The notes under the pieces: generated by a model | The model's database searches: none | What the model was told of the DNA's origin: nothing | What the model saw: the letters and a program-made list of their open reading frames with translations, nothing else | Translations under genes and position numbers: made by a program | Origin: Bordetella genomosp. 13 | GTDB lineage: Bacteria > Pseudomonadota > Gammaproteobacteria > Burkholderiales > Burkholderiaceae_B | DNA: 64,000 nt | Direction: 5' to 3' | Assembly (NCBI RefSeq): GCF_007679965.1 | Contig: NZ_VEHL01000001.1 | Coordinates: 806,001-870,000 of the forward strand | Part shown: in pieces, positions 44,512-53,221 of the stretch | Position numbering within the stretch: the first letter of the stretch is position 1 | Layout: each line of letters opens with the position of its first letter

Positions 44512-45882
44512 TCACGCCTCCAGCTGTTTGCGGATGTCCTTCAACGCGTACTGCAGCATCTCTTCGATGGTGGGGTGATAGAACGGCATGTCCAGCAGCT
44601 GCTCGGCCGTCTGGCCGGCCTGGATGGCCCAGGCGAGCAGGTGCGCCAGATGCTCGCCACGCGTGACCACCATGCTCGCCCCCAGCAGCTTGCCCGTCCT
44701 GGGCTGCGCATAGACGCGCAGCAGGCTGTCCGTGGCGCCCATGATGCGGGCGCGGCCGTTCTCGTCGCCAGGCCCCTGGCCGACCAGCGCGTTCTGCTTT
44801 TCCGCTTCGTCGTAGGGCATTCCCACGGCGCACACATCAGGATCGGTGAAGACGATGGACAGGACGGGATGCCGCTTCAGTTCGGCGGGCGCCCGCCCGC
44901 GCACGTGGGCCAGCGCCGCCTTGCCGGCGGCCACGCCTTCGTCGACGGCTTCGTGCAGCAACGGCCGGTCGGGGTAGACGTCGCCCGCGAAGAAGATGCC
45001 CGGCTGGCCGGCGGTCAGGCGGGACGCGTCGATACGGGGTTGCGCCTTGTCATCCAGATCCAGACCCGCGGCGGGCAGGTCCAGGTCCTCCACGTTCGGC
45101 TTGCGGCCCGTGGCCACCAGCAGGCGGTCCACGATGGCCTGGCGGCCCGCCTGCCGCAACCGCACGGCGTCGCCGTCCGGGTCGGCTTCGACGGGGGCGC
45201 CGAGCCATAGCTGCATCAGGGAACCGAAATGGGTCTGCGCGCGGCGCTGGACCTCGGGGTCCTTGGCGCCGCCGACGCCGTCCTGCTGGTCCGCGCCGAT
45301 GACCTCCAGCCCCAGGCGGGCCAGCGCAACGCCCATTTCCAGCCCGATGGCGCCCATGCCCAGCACGCCGATGCGGCTGGGCAGGGTATCCAGTTCGAAC
45401 AGGGTATCCGTGGTCAGCAGCCTGTGCTGCAACGGTCTCAAGGCTTCGGGGATGACCGGGCTGGACCCCGTGCAGACGACGAAGGCCCGCGCCCGGATGC
45501 GCGTGTCGCCGGCCTGCAGGGTGTCGGGCGCGACGAAGCGCGCCTGCTCCATGATGAGGCGGTCGCCCGCGGCGCGGCGCGTGTTGTCCGCGGCGCTGCT
45601 CGCCAGCTCGTCGCGTATGGCGCGGGCCTGCTGCCACAGCACGCTGGGCGACACCGTGAGGTCGGCCGGATCGGCGACCAGCCCGCGGGCGGTGGACCAG
45701 CGCGCCGCGGCGTGCAGCGCGGCCTTGGAAGGCATGCAGCCGACCCGCGCGCAGGTGGTGCCCAGTGGCCCGCGGTCGACCTGCAGCACGTTCACGCCGG
45801 CGGACTTCAGCACGTGAAAGGCGTTTGCGCCGGCCGTGCCCGCACCGATCACCACCGCATCGACATCCATCGTCTTCATCAC
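44512..45882 (-). CDS. Pyridine nucleotide-disulfide oxidoreductase (dihydrolipoamide dehydrogenase-like)
   Basis: A 456-residue FAD enzyme. FAD-binding VIGAGTAGANA at ~10-20, redox-active disulfide TCARVGCMPSK near 43, NAD-binding GVLGMGAIGLEMG near 165, second FAD segment PGIFFAGDVYPDRP near 300, and C-terminal base HPTIEEMLQYALKDI. It matches lipoamide dehydrogenases/mercuric reductases in length. No E1 or E2 dehydrogenase genes or mercury genes are nearby, so it is a stand-alone disulfide reductase with unknown partner. It is divergent from the FkbM-type gene. Confidence 0.88.
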   Translation of the reverse strand: MMKTMDVDAVVIGAGTAGANAFHVLKSAGVNVLQVDRGPLGTTCARVGCMPSKAALHAAARWSTARGLVADPADLTVSPSVLWQQARAIRDELASSAADNTRRAAGDRLIMEQARFVAPDTLQAGDTRIRARAFVVCTGSSPVIPEALRPLQHRLLTTDTLFELDTLPSRIGVLGMGAIGLEMGVALARLGLEVIGADQQDGVGGAKDPEVQRRAQTHFGSLMQLWLGAPVEADPDGDAVRLRQAGRQAIVDRLLVATGRKPNVEDLDLPAAGLDLDDKAQPRIDASRLTAGQPGIFFAGDVYPDRPLLHEAVDEGVAAGKAALAHVRGRAPAELKRHPVLSIVFTDPDVCAVGMPYDEAEKQNALVGQGPGDENGRARIMGATDSLLRVYAQPRTGKLLGASMVVTRGEHLAHLLAWAIQAGQTAEQLLDMPFYHPTIEEMLQYALKDIRKQLEA

Positions 45883-45975
45883 GATTCTCCTGTGTCAGTC
45901 CGGCCTGCCGCCCAGGGACGCCAGGCACGGAGTTAGTGCAGCATTCACCGTGCCGACCGGCTCTCTGTGTTACGT

Positions 45976-46003
45976 TTGACACAAAAGAGCGCTTCTGTAT
46001 CTT
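45976..46003 (+). promoter_or_regulatory. Sigma-70-type promoter ahead of the FkbM methyltransferase gene
   Basis: A perfect -35 TTGACA (45976-45981) and -10-like TATCTT (45998-46003), spaced by 16 bp, lie about 70 bp before the FkbM gene. The region is locally A/T-rich. Identification is by consensus match only. Confidence 0.55.
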
Positions 46004-46073
46004 TTCGGTATGCTGGCGCCTGGCGCATCCCGCGCCGCTTCCCCCGTCACTCCATCATCGATTCAAGGCCAGC

Positions 46074-46820
46074 ATGATTAGCGCCCTCAAGGACAAGCTG
46101 TCCAGGTTGAAGCAGGATCTCGTCGACTCCCGGCGCCTGTACGCCAGGTGGGAGCAGTTGCACCTGAAGAAGCTGCTGGCCTACCTGGAGGTCGATTGCG
46201 TCTTCGACATCGGGGCCAACCAGGGCCAGTATGCCGGGATGCTGCGCAAGCATGCGGGCTTCGACGGCTACATCTTCTCGTTCGAACCCAATCCCCACGA
46301 CGCGGCCGTCGTGCGCAGGCGCGCCGAGGGCGACCGCAAGTGGATCATCAGCGAGCTGGCCATTTCCGACAAGGACGGGACCGCCGAATTCAACATCATG
46401 AATTCGAGCCAGTTCAGCTCGCTGAGCATGCCCAGCCATGAAGACGTGCAGCTGTTCTCCAAAATGAACGCCGTCAGCAAGACCATCACGGTGCAAACCG
46501 AACGCCTGGAAACGGTCCTGCGCCGCCTGCAGGCCGAGCATGGCTTTCGCCGGCCGTTCCTGAAGATGGACACGCAAGGCTACGACGTGCACATCTTCAA
46601 GGGTTCGTCGAACATCGTGCGCGACTTCGTCGGCCTGCAGAGCGAGCTGGCGATCGCGAAGCTGTACGCCGATTCGGTGGATTTCCGCGAGGCGATCGCG
46701 GTATACGAGCAGCATGGCTTCACGCTGAGCGCGCTGGTGCCGAACAACGCGGGGCACTTCCCGATCCTGGTTGAATCGGACTGCATCATGGTGCGGTCGG
46801 ACCTGGCCAAAGTGAAATGA
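46074..46820 (+). CDS. FkbM-family methyltransferase
   Basis: A 248-residue SAM-dependent methyltransferase. CVFDIGANQGQYAGML near 43 is the SAM-binding motif I; FSFEPNPHDA, ELAISDKDG and FLKMDTQGYDVHIFKGS are FkbM landmarks. Members methylate sugar or polyketide hydroxyls; near cell-envelope genes they usually modify surface polysaccharide. It is followed by an LTA-synthase-like gene on the same strand with a terminator-like hairpin between. ATG 46074 has a weak Shine-Dalgarno, but the conserved part starts soon after. Confidence 0.88.
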   Translation: MISALKDKLSRLKQDLVDSRRLYARWEQLHLKKLLAYLEVDCVFDIGANQGQYAGMLRKHAGFDGYIFSFEPNPHDAAVVRRRAEGDRKWIISELAISDKDGTAEFNIMNSSQFSSLSMPSHEDVQLFSKMNAVSKTITVQTERLETVLRRLQAEHGFRRPFLKMDTQGYDVHIFKGSSNIVRDFVGLQSELAIAKLYADSVDFREAIAVYEQHGFTLSALVPNNAGHFPILVESDCIMVRSDLAKVK

Positions 46821-46851
46821 CCGGCACGGATGCCCGAACATCCGTTGCCGG
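46821..46851 (+). terminator. Hairpin after the FkbM methyltransferase gene
   Basis: CCGGCACGGATG (46821-46832) pairs with CATCCG-T-TGCCGG (46839-46851): a 12-bp stem with one bulged T and a 6-base loop, directly after the stop codon. No T-run follows, so it may attenuate rather than fully terminate. Confidence 0.45.
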
Positions 46852-46887
46852 CCGGGCCTGTGCCTGAGGATCTGGCCCAGATAAATG

Positions 46888-46919
46888 TGACATGAAGATG
46901 AATTGACGTAAATTTGACG
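46888..46919 (+). promoter_or_regulatory. Direct TGAC repeats ahead of the LTA-synthase-like gene
   Basis: TGAC occurs at 46888, 46904 and 46915; the last two are part of TTGACG units 11 bp apart. Read on the other strand they are GTCA units spaced as in OmpR/PhoB-type tandem sites. An alternative reading is two overlapping -35 elements. Low-confidence. Confidence 0.3.
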
Positions 46920-46976
46920 CTCGGCGGGCTAGACTCGCCCATCGCAATGACCGTCGGCGGCCTCGGGCCGTCTCTC

Positions 46977-48881
46977 ATGTACGCACAATCCATCGTTTTC
47001 ATCATCGCGGCCCTGGCCCTCCTGTCGCTGTCGCGCATCGCCCTGACTGCATGGCAGGCGCCCCGCGCGCGGGCCAGCGGCCGTCCCTGGGCCATCCCGC
47101 TGGGGGGATTGCGCATCGATGCGCACATGATCGCGATCATCTCCGTCCTGCCGTTGGCCCTGGCCCCCTGGGTGGGGGATTCCCCGCTGGCGCAGTCCAT
47201 CACGGGGGCCTGGCTGGTCATCGCGTGGCTGCTGCTGGGACTGCTGGAGCTGTCCACGCCGCAGTTCATCGTGGAGTACGACACGCGGCCCAACCGCCTG
47301 TACATCGTCTACCTGACCAATCCCCGCGAAGTGTTCACCATGCTATGGCGGGGCTATCGTGGCACGGTGCTGGCGGTGGTGCTAGTGACCGGGCTGCTGG
47401 CCTGGGCCGGCTACGCGCTGTTCTTCCGGCCGCACTGGGAGTGGGACGTGGATGCGATCTGGCTGCGCGGCCTGCTGACGCTGGCCGCCATCGCGGGCGG
47501 GGTGCTTGCCATACGGGGCACCCTGAAGCATCGGCCCATCAATCCGTCGACCGTGGCCTTCTGCGGCGACGCGCTGGTCAATTCGCTGCCGCTGAACTCG
47601 CTGTACAGCGTGCTGTACGCGGTCTACAGCCTGAAGAACGAACGATCCAGCAGCGACGCCTACGGCACGATGCCCGACGACCAGATGCAGGGCATCGTGC
47701 TGCGGGCCGCCGGCCTGCCGCCGCAGCCGCTCGATCCCGGCATTCCCACGCTGCATGCGCACCCGGTCGCGCCGCCGCGGGAACGGCCCCGCAACCTGGT
47801 CATGATCGTCGAGGAAAGCCTGGGCGCGCAGTTCGTCGGCCACCTGGGCGGCAGCGGGCTGACGCCGAACCTGGACAGGTTGGCGCAACAGGGATGGTCG
47901 TTCTCCAATGCCTATGCCACCGGCACGCGGTCGGTGCGGGGCCTGGAAGCGCTGGTGGCGGGCTTTCCGCCGTCGCTGTCGGAAGCGGTGCTGCGCCTGC
48001 CCGATGCGCAGCGCAATTTCTTCACGCTGGCGCAACTGCTGCGCCGGCAGGGATATCGGACGTGCTTCGTCTACGGCGGCGAGGCGCATTTCGACAACAT
48101 GAAGAGCTTCTTCCTGGGCAACGGCTTCGATGAGCTCCATGACCTGAAGACCTTTAACGACCCGGCCTTCGTGGGCACCTGGGGCGCGAGTGACGAGGAC
48201 ATGTTCGCGCGGGTGCACGGCATCCTGGAAGAGGATGGCCGGCCCTGCTTCGTCCTGGCGTTTTCCGTCAGCAACCATTCGCCCTGGGAGTATCCGTCGG
48301 GCCGCATCGAACCCGTCGGGGAACCGGCCAGCCTGACCAACACGGTGCGGTATGCCGACTGGGCCCTGGGCCGCTTCTTCGACCGCGCCAGGCAGGCCGC
48401 CTACTGGGACCACTCGGTGTTCATGGTGGCCGCGGATCACGATGCCCGGGTGGGCGGGGCCGAGCGCATTCCGCTGAAGCACTTCCAGATTCCTGCGCTG
48501 ATACTGGGCGCGGACGTGCCCGTGCGGCGCGACGACCGCCTCATCAGCCAGATCGACCTGCCCGTGACGGTGCTGTCGCTGCTGGGCGTGGCGGGCGAAC
48601 ATCCCATGATCGGGCACGACCTGACCCAGCCGCAGGCCGGCGGGCGGGCAATGATGCAGTATGGCGAGTCGTACGGCTACCTGCGCGGCGACATCCTGAC
48701 GGTGCTGGAGTCGCGCAAGGGCGCCAGCCAGTTCAGGTACGCGCGTCCCGACCATTACCAGCGGGTCGAGCGCGACGCCGACCTGGAACGCGAAGCGCTG
48801 GCGCACGTGCTGTGGGTGGAGCGGACCTATTGCCAGCGGGCATACACACTCCCCGCGCTGTCCGCGCAGGCGCGGGCCTGA
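46977..48881 (+). CDS. LTA synthase/phosphoglycerol transferase-family membrane protein
   Basis: About 634 residues from ATG 46977 (ATG 46947 would add ten). The N-terminal ~200 residues contain about five membrane helices (QSIVFIIAALALLSLSRIALTAW first). The periplasmic domain has the alkaline-phosphatase-fold motifs of LtaS/OpgB: NLVMIVEESLG with Glu, the Thr nucleophile region YATGTRSVRGLEAL, YGGEAHFDNM and VAADHDAR. Family members move phosphoglycerol or phosphoethanolamine from lipid onto glycans. In a Gram-negative, modification of periplasmic glucans or lipid A-type sugars fits better than lipoteichoic acid. Neighbouring FkbM methyltransferase supports a surface-polysaccharide role. 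Confidence 0.85.
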   Translation: MYAQSIVFIIAALALLSLSRIALTAWQAPRARASGRPWAIPLGGLRIDAHMIAIISVLPLALAPWVGDSPLAQSITGAWLVIAWLLLGLLELSTPQFIVEYDTRPNRLYIVYLTNPREVFTMLWRGYRGTVLAVVLVTGLLAWAGYALFFRPHWEWDVDAIWLRGLLTLAAIAGGVLAIRGTLKHRPINPSTVAFCGDALVNSLPLNSLYSVLYAVYSLKNERSSSDAYGTMPDDQMQGIVLRAAGLPPQPLDPGIPTLHAHPVAPPRERPRNLVMIVEESLGAQFVGHLGGSGLTPNLDRLAQQGWSFSNAYATGTRSVRGLEALVAGFPPSLSEAVLRLPDAQRNFFTLAQLLRRQGYRTCFVYGGEAHFDNMKSFFLGNGFDELHDLKTFNDPAFVGTWGASDEDMFARVHGILEEDGRPCFVLAFSVSNHSPWEYPSGRIEPVGEPASLTNTVRYADWALGRFFDRARQAAYWDHSVFMVAADHDARVGGAERIPLKHFQIPALILGADVPVRRDDRLISQIDLPVTVLSLLGVAGEHPMIGHDLTQPQAGGRAMMQYGESYGYLRGDILTVLESRKGASQFRYARPDHYQRVERDADLEREALAHVLWVERTYCQRAYTLPALSAQARA

Positions 48882-49080
48882 TCTGTGCGGCGTCGCGGCC
48901 CGGTACCGCGCCGCCATGCATGCCGTGCTGCCCTTACTGCCCGTAACACACGGCCGGCACCGGACGTGGCTCAAAGTCTGAAAACCGGCATACGCAACAC
49001 ATTTATTCCCTAGAATCGAAGCAGAATGGCTTTCCTCCGGCTCATCCGAGCCCAACCCTTGTCCGAGCGAGAGGGATCGA

Positions 49081-52000
49081 ATGGCCGGCAGCGTCGATTG
49101 GCATGACAGCGATTTCCGCAACGAAGTGGCTGGCCGCTTCGGCGTGTTGCCCAATTTTTTCTGCTCGGCGCCCACGGCGCCCGGCCTGGTCGAAGAACTC
49201 TGGGTCTTCGCGAAATCGGCCTATCTGGACAGCCCATTGCCCTCGTTGTTCAAGGAGCGGCTGTTCGTCCATCTGTCGCGCTTCTGCGAGGTGCGGTACT
49301 GCATCGTGCGGCATGCGGGCTTCCTGGCCGGGCACGGGCATCCGGCGGGCGACCCGGCCGTGGCGCCGCTGACGCTGGAGCAGATCATGCGGCTGCTGCG
49401 CCGTCCGGTTCCCGACGCGGGCAGGCTGGCCAAGGCGTTCGAGCAGTTGGACGCCTGCGAACGGCCGTCGGCCTTGCCGGCGCCCGACACGGACCAGGAA
49501 ACCTGGCTGTTCGATGCGCTGACGGTAGCGTTCCTGCTGCCCGCGCGCGCCGCGCGAGCGCGCCAGGCGGTGCGCAACAGCGTGGGGCCGCAGGCGTTCG
49601 AACTCATCGTCGCCTTCCTGGCCTTCGTGCGCACCGCGCATTACTGGACCGAGATGCACCCCGAGCTCGACTACGAGCCCGACATCATCGCCTACATGGC
49701 CCGGCATCCGGACTTGGCCGCCCTCCTGGTCAGCAGCAGCGAGGCCGCCGCGGCGGGCCGGACGTTGCGCCAGGCGCTGGGCGACCTGGACCAGTCCGAG
49801 GGCGCGCAGCACGAACGCGAGGTACTGTCGATCGGCCTGATCAACGGCATCGCGCAGGCGACCTGGGAAACGGATGGTGCGGGCCTGGTCGTGGCGGACA
49901 GCCCCTCATGGCGGGCCTATACAGGCCAGCGCCTGGAGCAATGGCTGGGCGAGGGCAGGCTGGAGGCCATACATCCGGACGATCGCGAACGAGTCAGGCA
50001 GCAATGGCAGACGGTCGTGACCGATGGTTTGAAGCTGGATGCCGAATTCCGGCTGTGGCACGCGGACGAGCAGGCCTATCGCTGGACCAACGCGCGCGCC
50101 GTGCCGGTGCGCCATGACGATGGCACCGTGGCGAAATGGCTGGGCATGAACATCGACATCAGCGAACGAAAGCGGGCCGAGGCCAAGCTGCGCGAACGCG
50201 AGGCCGACCTGGCGCGCGTGCAGCGCATCGGCGAGGTGGGCGGGCTGGACATCGACGTGGCGGGCGGCATGCGCAGCTGGCGCTCGCCCGAGTATCGGCG
50301 GCTGCACGGGCTGCAAGACGAAGGCGAAGAGACGCACGGCCAGTGGCTGGCGCGCGTGCATCCGGCCGACCGCCAGCAGGCGCAGAGCGTGTTGATGACC
50401 GCGCTGTATGGCCAGGGCGGCACGTACGACGGCGAGTACCGCATCGTGCGCCCGTCCGATGGCGCCGTGCGCTGGATCCATGCGCGTGCCGACATCGAGC
50501 GCAACGAATACGGCCAGCCGGTGCGGCTGGTCGGCGCGCACGTGGACGTCACGGAGCAGAAGCAACTGCAGCAGGCCCTGCGCGAACGCGAAGAGCGGCA
50601 GGCCTTCGTGCTGACGCTGGCCGATGCGTTGCGTCCGCTGGCGGCGCCGCAGGCCATCCAGCTGGAGGCCGCACGGCAACTGGGCCTGCACCTGCACGCG
50701 GACAGGGCGTTCTACGCCGAGGTCGACGGGCAGGGGCAGACCGTCATCGGCGCGCAGTACCGCAGCCCGCATACGACGTCCATCCCCGACCGGTTCCGGC
50801 TGGACGACTTCGGCGTCGCCCCGGCGCAAGCGCTGCGCGCCGGACGCACGCTGGTCATCTTCGACGTGGCGGACTGGGCGGCGCTGACCGAGGAGGTCGC
50901 GGGCGCCTACACGAAGTTCGACATCGCCGCGCAGGTCAAGGTGCCGCTGGTCAAGGAGGGCAGGCTGGTGGCCTTCCTGGGGGTGCACCAGCGCAAGCCC
51001 AGGGAATGGACCACGGCCGACGTCACGCTGGTGGAGGACATCGCGGAGCGCACCTGGGCGGCGGTGGAGCGGGCGCGCGCCGAGACGGCCATGCGCGAGA
51101 GCGAGGAGCGCCTGCGCAGCGCCACCGAGGTCGGCCAGCTGGGACTGTGGGACTGGAACGTCACCACCGGCGAGGTGCATTGGTCGGATCAGCACTTCCG
51201 CATGGCGGGCTATGAGGTCGGTGCGGTGCGGCCGAGCTACGAGGCGTGGATTGCCCGCGTGCATCCCGATGACCGCGAGCCCGCCGAGACGGCGCTGCGG
51301 CACGCCATGCGGACGCAGCAGGAGTTCGTGCGGGAGTTCCGCGTGGTGCACGACGACGGGTCGATCCACTGGCTGTATGGCCGCGGCCGCTTCTTCTATG
51401 ACGAAGGGCAGCGGCCCGTGCGCATGATCGGCGCGATGGTGGAAACGACGGAACGCCGCGACTGGGAGGACCGCCAGAAGGTGCTGGTGGGCGAACTGCA
51501 GCATCGCACGCGCAATTTGATGGCCGTGGTGCGCTCGATGGCGGACAAGACGCTGCGGGCCAGCGTGGACCTTCCAGACTTCCGCCACCGCTTCCGCGAC
51601 CGCCTCGACGCGCTGGCACGCGTCCAGGGATTGTTGTCGCGGCTGAACGAGCACGACCGTGTGACGTTCGACGAGTTGATCCGGACGGAGCTGTCCGCCA
51701 TGGAGGGGGCGTCCGATCGGGTGGTGCTGGATGGGCCGCATGGCGTGCGGCTGCGATCCTCCACCGTGCAGATGCTGGCCATGGCGCTGCACGAACTGGC
51801 GACGAATGCCGTGAAATACGGCGCGCTGGGCCAGCCGCAGGCCCGGCTGGTCGTTGGATGGACCTTCGATCCCGAGGGCGACAAGGGCAAGCCATGGCTG
51901 CACATCGACTGGCGCGAGTCTGGCGTCGACATGCCCGCGCCCGGCGCCGAACCCCGGGGCACGGGACAGGGACGCGAGCTGATCGAACAGGCGCTGCCCT

Positions 52001-52098
52001 ACCAGCTACAGGCCAGGACCGTCTACACCCTGGAGCGGGACGGGGTGCATTGCCGCATATCGCTGCCCGTGTCGCTCAGTACGCTGGAGGCGGACTGA
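49081..52098 (+). CDS. HWE-family sensor histidine kinase with AhpD-like, PAS and GAF domains
   Basis: A 1005-residue soluble kinase. The N-terminus (~1-200) has an AhpD/carboxymuconolactone-type helical fold with FVHLSRFCEVRYCIVRHAGFLAGHG, including two Cys spaced by four. PAS domains follow at ~255-365 and ~380-495, a GAF domain at ~505-655 and a third PAS at ~665-785. The HWE kinase core has H808 in GELQHRTRN, RVQGLL, N909 in HELATNAVKYG and the hallmark W944-x-E in DWRESG. It lacks membrane segments. Its stop lies 76 bp inside a convergent response-regulator gene, suggesting a paired system. Signal unknown; oxidation or light through GAF/PAS is possible. Confidence 0.92.
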   Translation: MAGSVDWHDSDFRNEVAGRFGVLPNFFCSAPTAPGLVEELWVFAKSAYLDSPLPSLFKERLFVHLSRFCEVRYCIVRHAGFLAGHGHPAGDPAVAPLTLEQIMRLLRRPVPDAGRLAKAFEQLDACERPSALPAPDTDQETWLFDALTVAFLLPARAARARQAVRNSVGPQAFELIVAFLAFVRTAHYWTEMHPELDYEPDIIAYMARHPDLAALLVSSSEAAAAGRTLRQALGDLDQSEGAQHEREVLSIGLINGIAQATWETDGAGLVVADSPSWRAYTGQRLEQWLGEGRLEAIHPDDRERVRQQWQTVVTDGLKLDAEFRLWHADEQAYRWTNARAVPVRHDDGTVAKWLGMNIDISERKRAEAKLREREADLARVQRIGEVGGLDIDVAGGMRSWRSPEYRRLHGLQDEGEETHGQWLARVHPADRQQAQSVLMTALYGQGGTYDGEYRIVRPSDGAVRWIHARADIERNEYGQPVRLVGAHVDVTEQKQLQQALREREERQAFVLTLADALRPLAAPQAIQLEAARQLGLHLHADRAFYAEVDGQGQTVIGAQYRSPHTTSIPDRFRLDDFGVAPAQALRAGRTLVIFDVADWAALTEEVAGAYTKFDIAAQVKVPLVKEGRLVAFLGVHQRKPREWTTADVTLVEDIAERTWAAVERARAETAMRESEERLRSATEVGQLGLWDWNVTTGEVHWSDQHFRMAGYEVGAVRPSYEAWIARVHPDDREPAETALRHAMRTQQEFVREFRVVHDDGSIHWLYGRGRFFYDEGQRPVRMIGAMVETTERRDWEDRQKVLVGELQHRTRNLMAVVRSMADKTLRASVDLPDFRHRFRDRLDALARVQGLLSRLNEHDRVTFDELIRTELSAMEGASDRVVLDGPHGVRLRSSTVQMLAMALHELATNAVKYGALGQPQARLVVGWTFDPEGDKGKPWLHIDWRESGVDMPAPGAEPRGTGQGRELIEQALPYQLQARTVYTLERDGVHCRISLPVSLSTLEAD

Positions 52099-52517
52099 CG
52101 TGCCCGGTCGGGCGGCGGTGCGAGCGAGCGGCTGATCGCACGCAGCATCGCCGCGGTGTTGTAGGGCTTCTCGCAGCGCGCCACGCGTTCGAAGCGCGGC
52201 GGTATCGACGAGGCGTCGTACCCGGTGGCGAAGACGAACGGCACGCCGCGCGCCATCAATTTGTCGGCCAGCGGAAACACCTGCTGGCCGCCCAGGTTTA
52301 CGTCCAGTATCGCGGCATCCACGGGGCGTTCCTGCTGTATCCATTCAAGGGCTTCGTCGAGTCTGCCGAACATTCCCGCCAAGACGGCGCCGGCGTCTTC
52401 AAGTTCGGACTGCAGATACTCGGCGATCATGTATTCGTCTTCGACGATCAATATGCGGCGGTTGCGCAAGCTGTCTTCCAACATAGCCATCTCCGGAATC
52501 GTGCTTCCTTTCGCCAT
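52023..52517 (-). CDS. Single-domain response regulator (CheY-like), overlapping the HWE kinase gene
   Basis: A response regulator consisting of a receiver domain only: RRILIVEDEYMIAEYLQSEL (acidic pair), AILDVNLGG with the phosphoacceptor Asp near 63-74, FATGYD and CEKPYN with the conserved Lys. The C-terminal tail (APPPDRARQ...) is not domain-like and lies over the kinase gene end. Starts at 52517, 52490 and 52484 are possible; ATG 52484 has the best-placed GGAG. It converges with, and overlaps by 76 bp, the HWE kinase and is its likely phosphorylation target. Confidence 0.88.
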   Translation of the reverse strand: MAKGSTIPEMAMLEDSLRNRRILIVEDEYMIAEYLQSELEDAGAVLAGMFGRLDEALEWIQQERPVDAAILDVNLGGQQVFPLADKLMARGVPFVFATGYDASSIPPRFERVARCEKPYNTAAMLRAISRSLAPPPDRARQSASSVLSDTGSDMRQCTPSRSRV

Positions 52518-52607
52518 GCTACGTCACTGCGATAGTCGATACCGCCGCCTTTTACATACTGTCAGGCTTGCGGCAGTCGTAAAAGCAGCAAGAAGGCAAT
52601 TAGGGCG

Positions 52608-53129
52608 TCATGGATCGGACAAAGTGCTTTCTCCACCGTCCTTGCCATCGGAAAATCGGATCACGCTGAACTCTCCGGTGGATTCGATATAGGCGCGGCG
52701 CACCATGCCCACGGACGCCACGCCTTTCAGGCGCAGCTGTTCCATCAATTCCTGGCGCGTCACCAGTTCGCGGCGCAGGCCCGCCACGTCGATACGTCCG
52801 TCGCGGATCAGGCAGACGCGGTCGGGTTCCATCAAGCCCCGTACCCACGGTACGTAGTAAGCCAGGCGGTCCAGGAAAAAACTCCATCCTACGATGGTAG
52901 TAACTACGATCACGCCATCGCCCAGCGAATCCGAATCTCCGGACATGGCGTTGCCGGCGGCGTCGGCCACCAGCACCAACACCAGCATGTCGGCCGCGCC
53001 CAGCGAACCGAGGTCCCGGCGTCCCGAGATGCGCAGCAGTACCAGCAAAACCCAGTAGATCGTGGTTCCTCTCAACATCATTTCGCCCACGCCGGCTTGA
53101 AGCGAAAAAATATCGATTACCGCGTCCAT
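52608..53129 (-). CDS. DUF421 membrane protein (YetF-like)
   Basis: A 173-residue protein with three N-terminal membrane helices (GTTIYWVLLVLLRIS, AADMLVLVLVADAAGN, GVIVVTTIVGWSFFLDRLAYYVP). The DUF421 cytosolic part follows: EPDRVCLIRDGRIDVAGLRRELVTRQELMEQLRLKGVASVGMVRRAYIESTGEFSVI. The canonical signature R.SGKR here reads RISGRRDLG, a normal variant. Members such as YetF are implicated in membrane stress. ATG 53129 opens MDAVIDIFS; the longer frame upstream is unmatched. Confidence 0.88.
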   Translation of the reverse strand: MDAVIDIFSLQAGVGEMMLRGTTIYWVLLVLLRISGRRDLGSLGAADMLVLVLVADAAGNAMSGDSDSLGDGVIVVTTIVGWSFFLDRLAYYVPWVRGLMEPDRVCLIRDGRIDVAGLRRELVTRQELMEQLRLKGVASVGMVRRAYIESTGEFSVIRFSDGKDGGESTLSDP

Positions 53130-53221
53130 GGCGACTCCTCTATCGGATGAGATGGGTCCCTGATATGCAAATCTCGTGCCACGAGGGGCTCGTTGCGTCG
53201 GGCGCCCGGCGCGTGCGGTTC

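Noticed and set aside
44512-45882. Mercuric reductase
   Set aside because: No merR/merT/merP, no N-terminal metal-binding domain and no C-terminal Cys pair.
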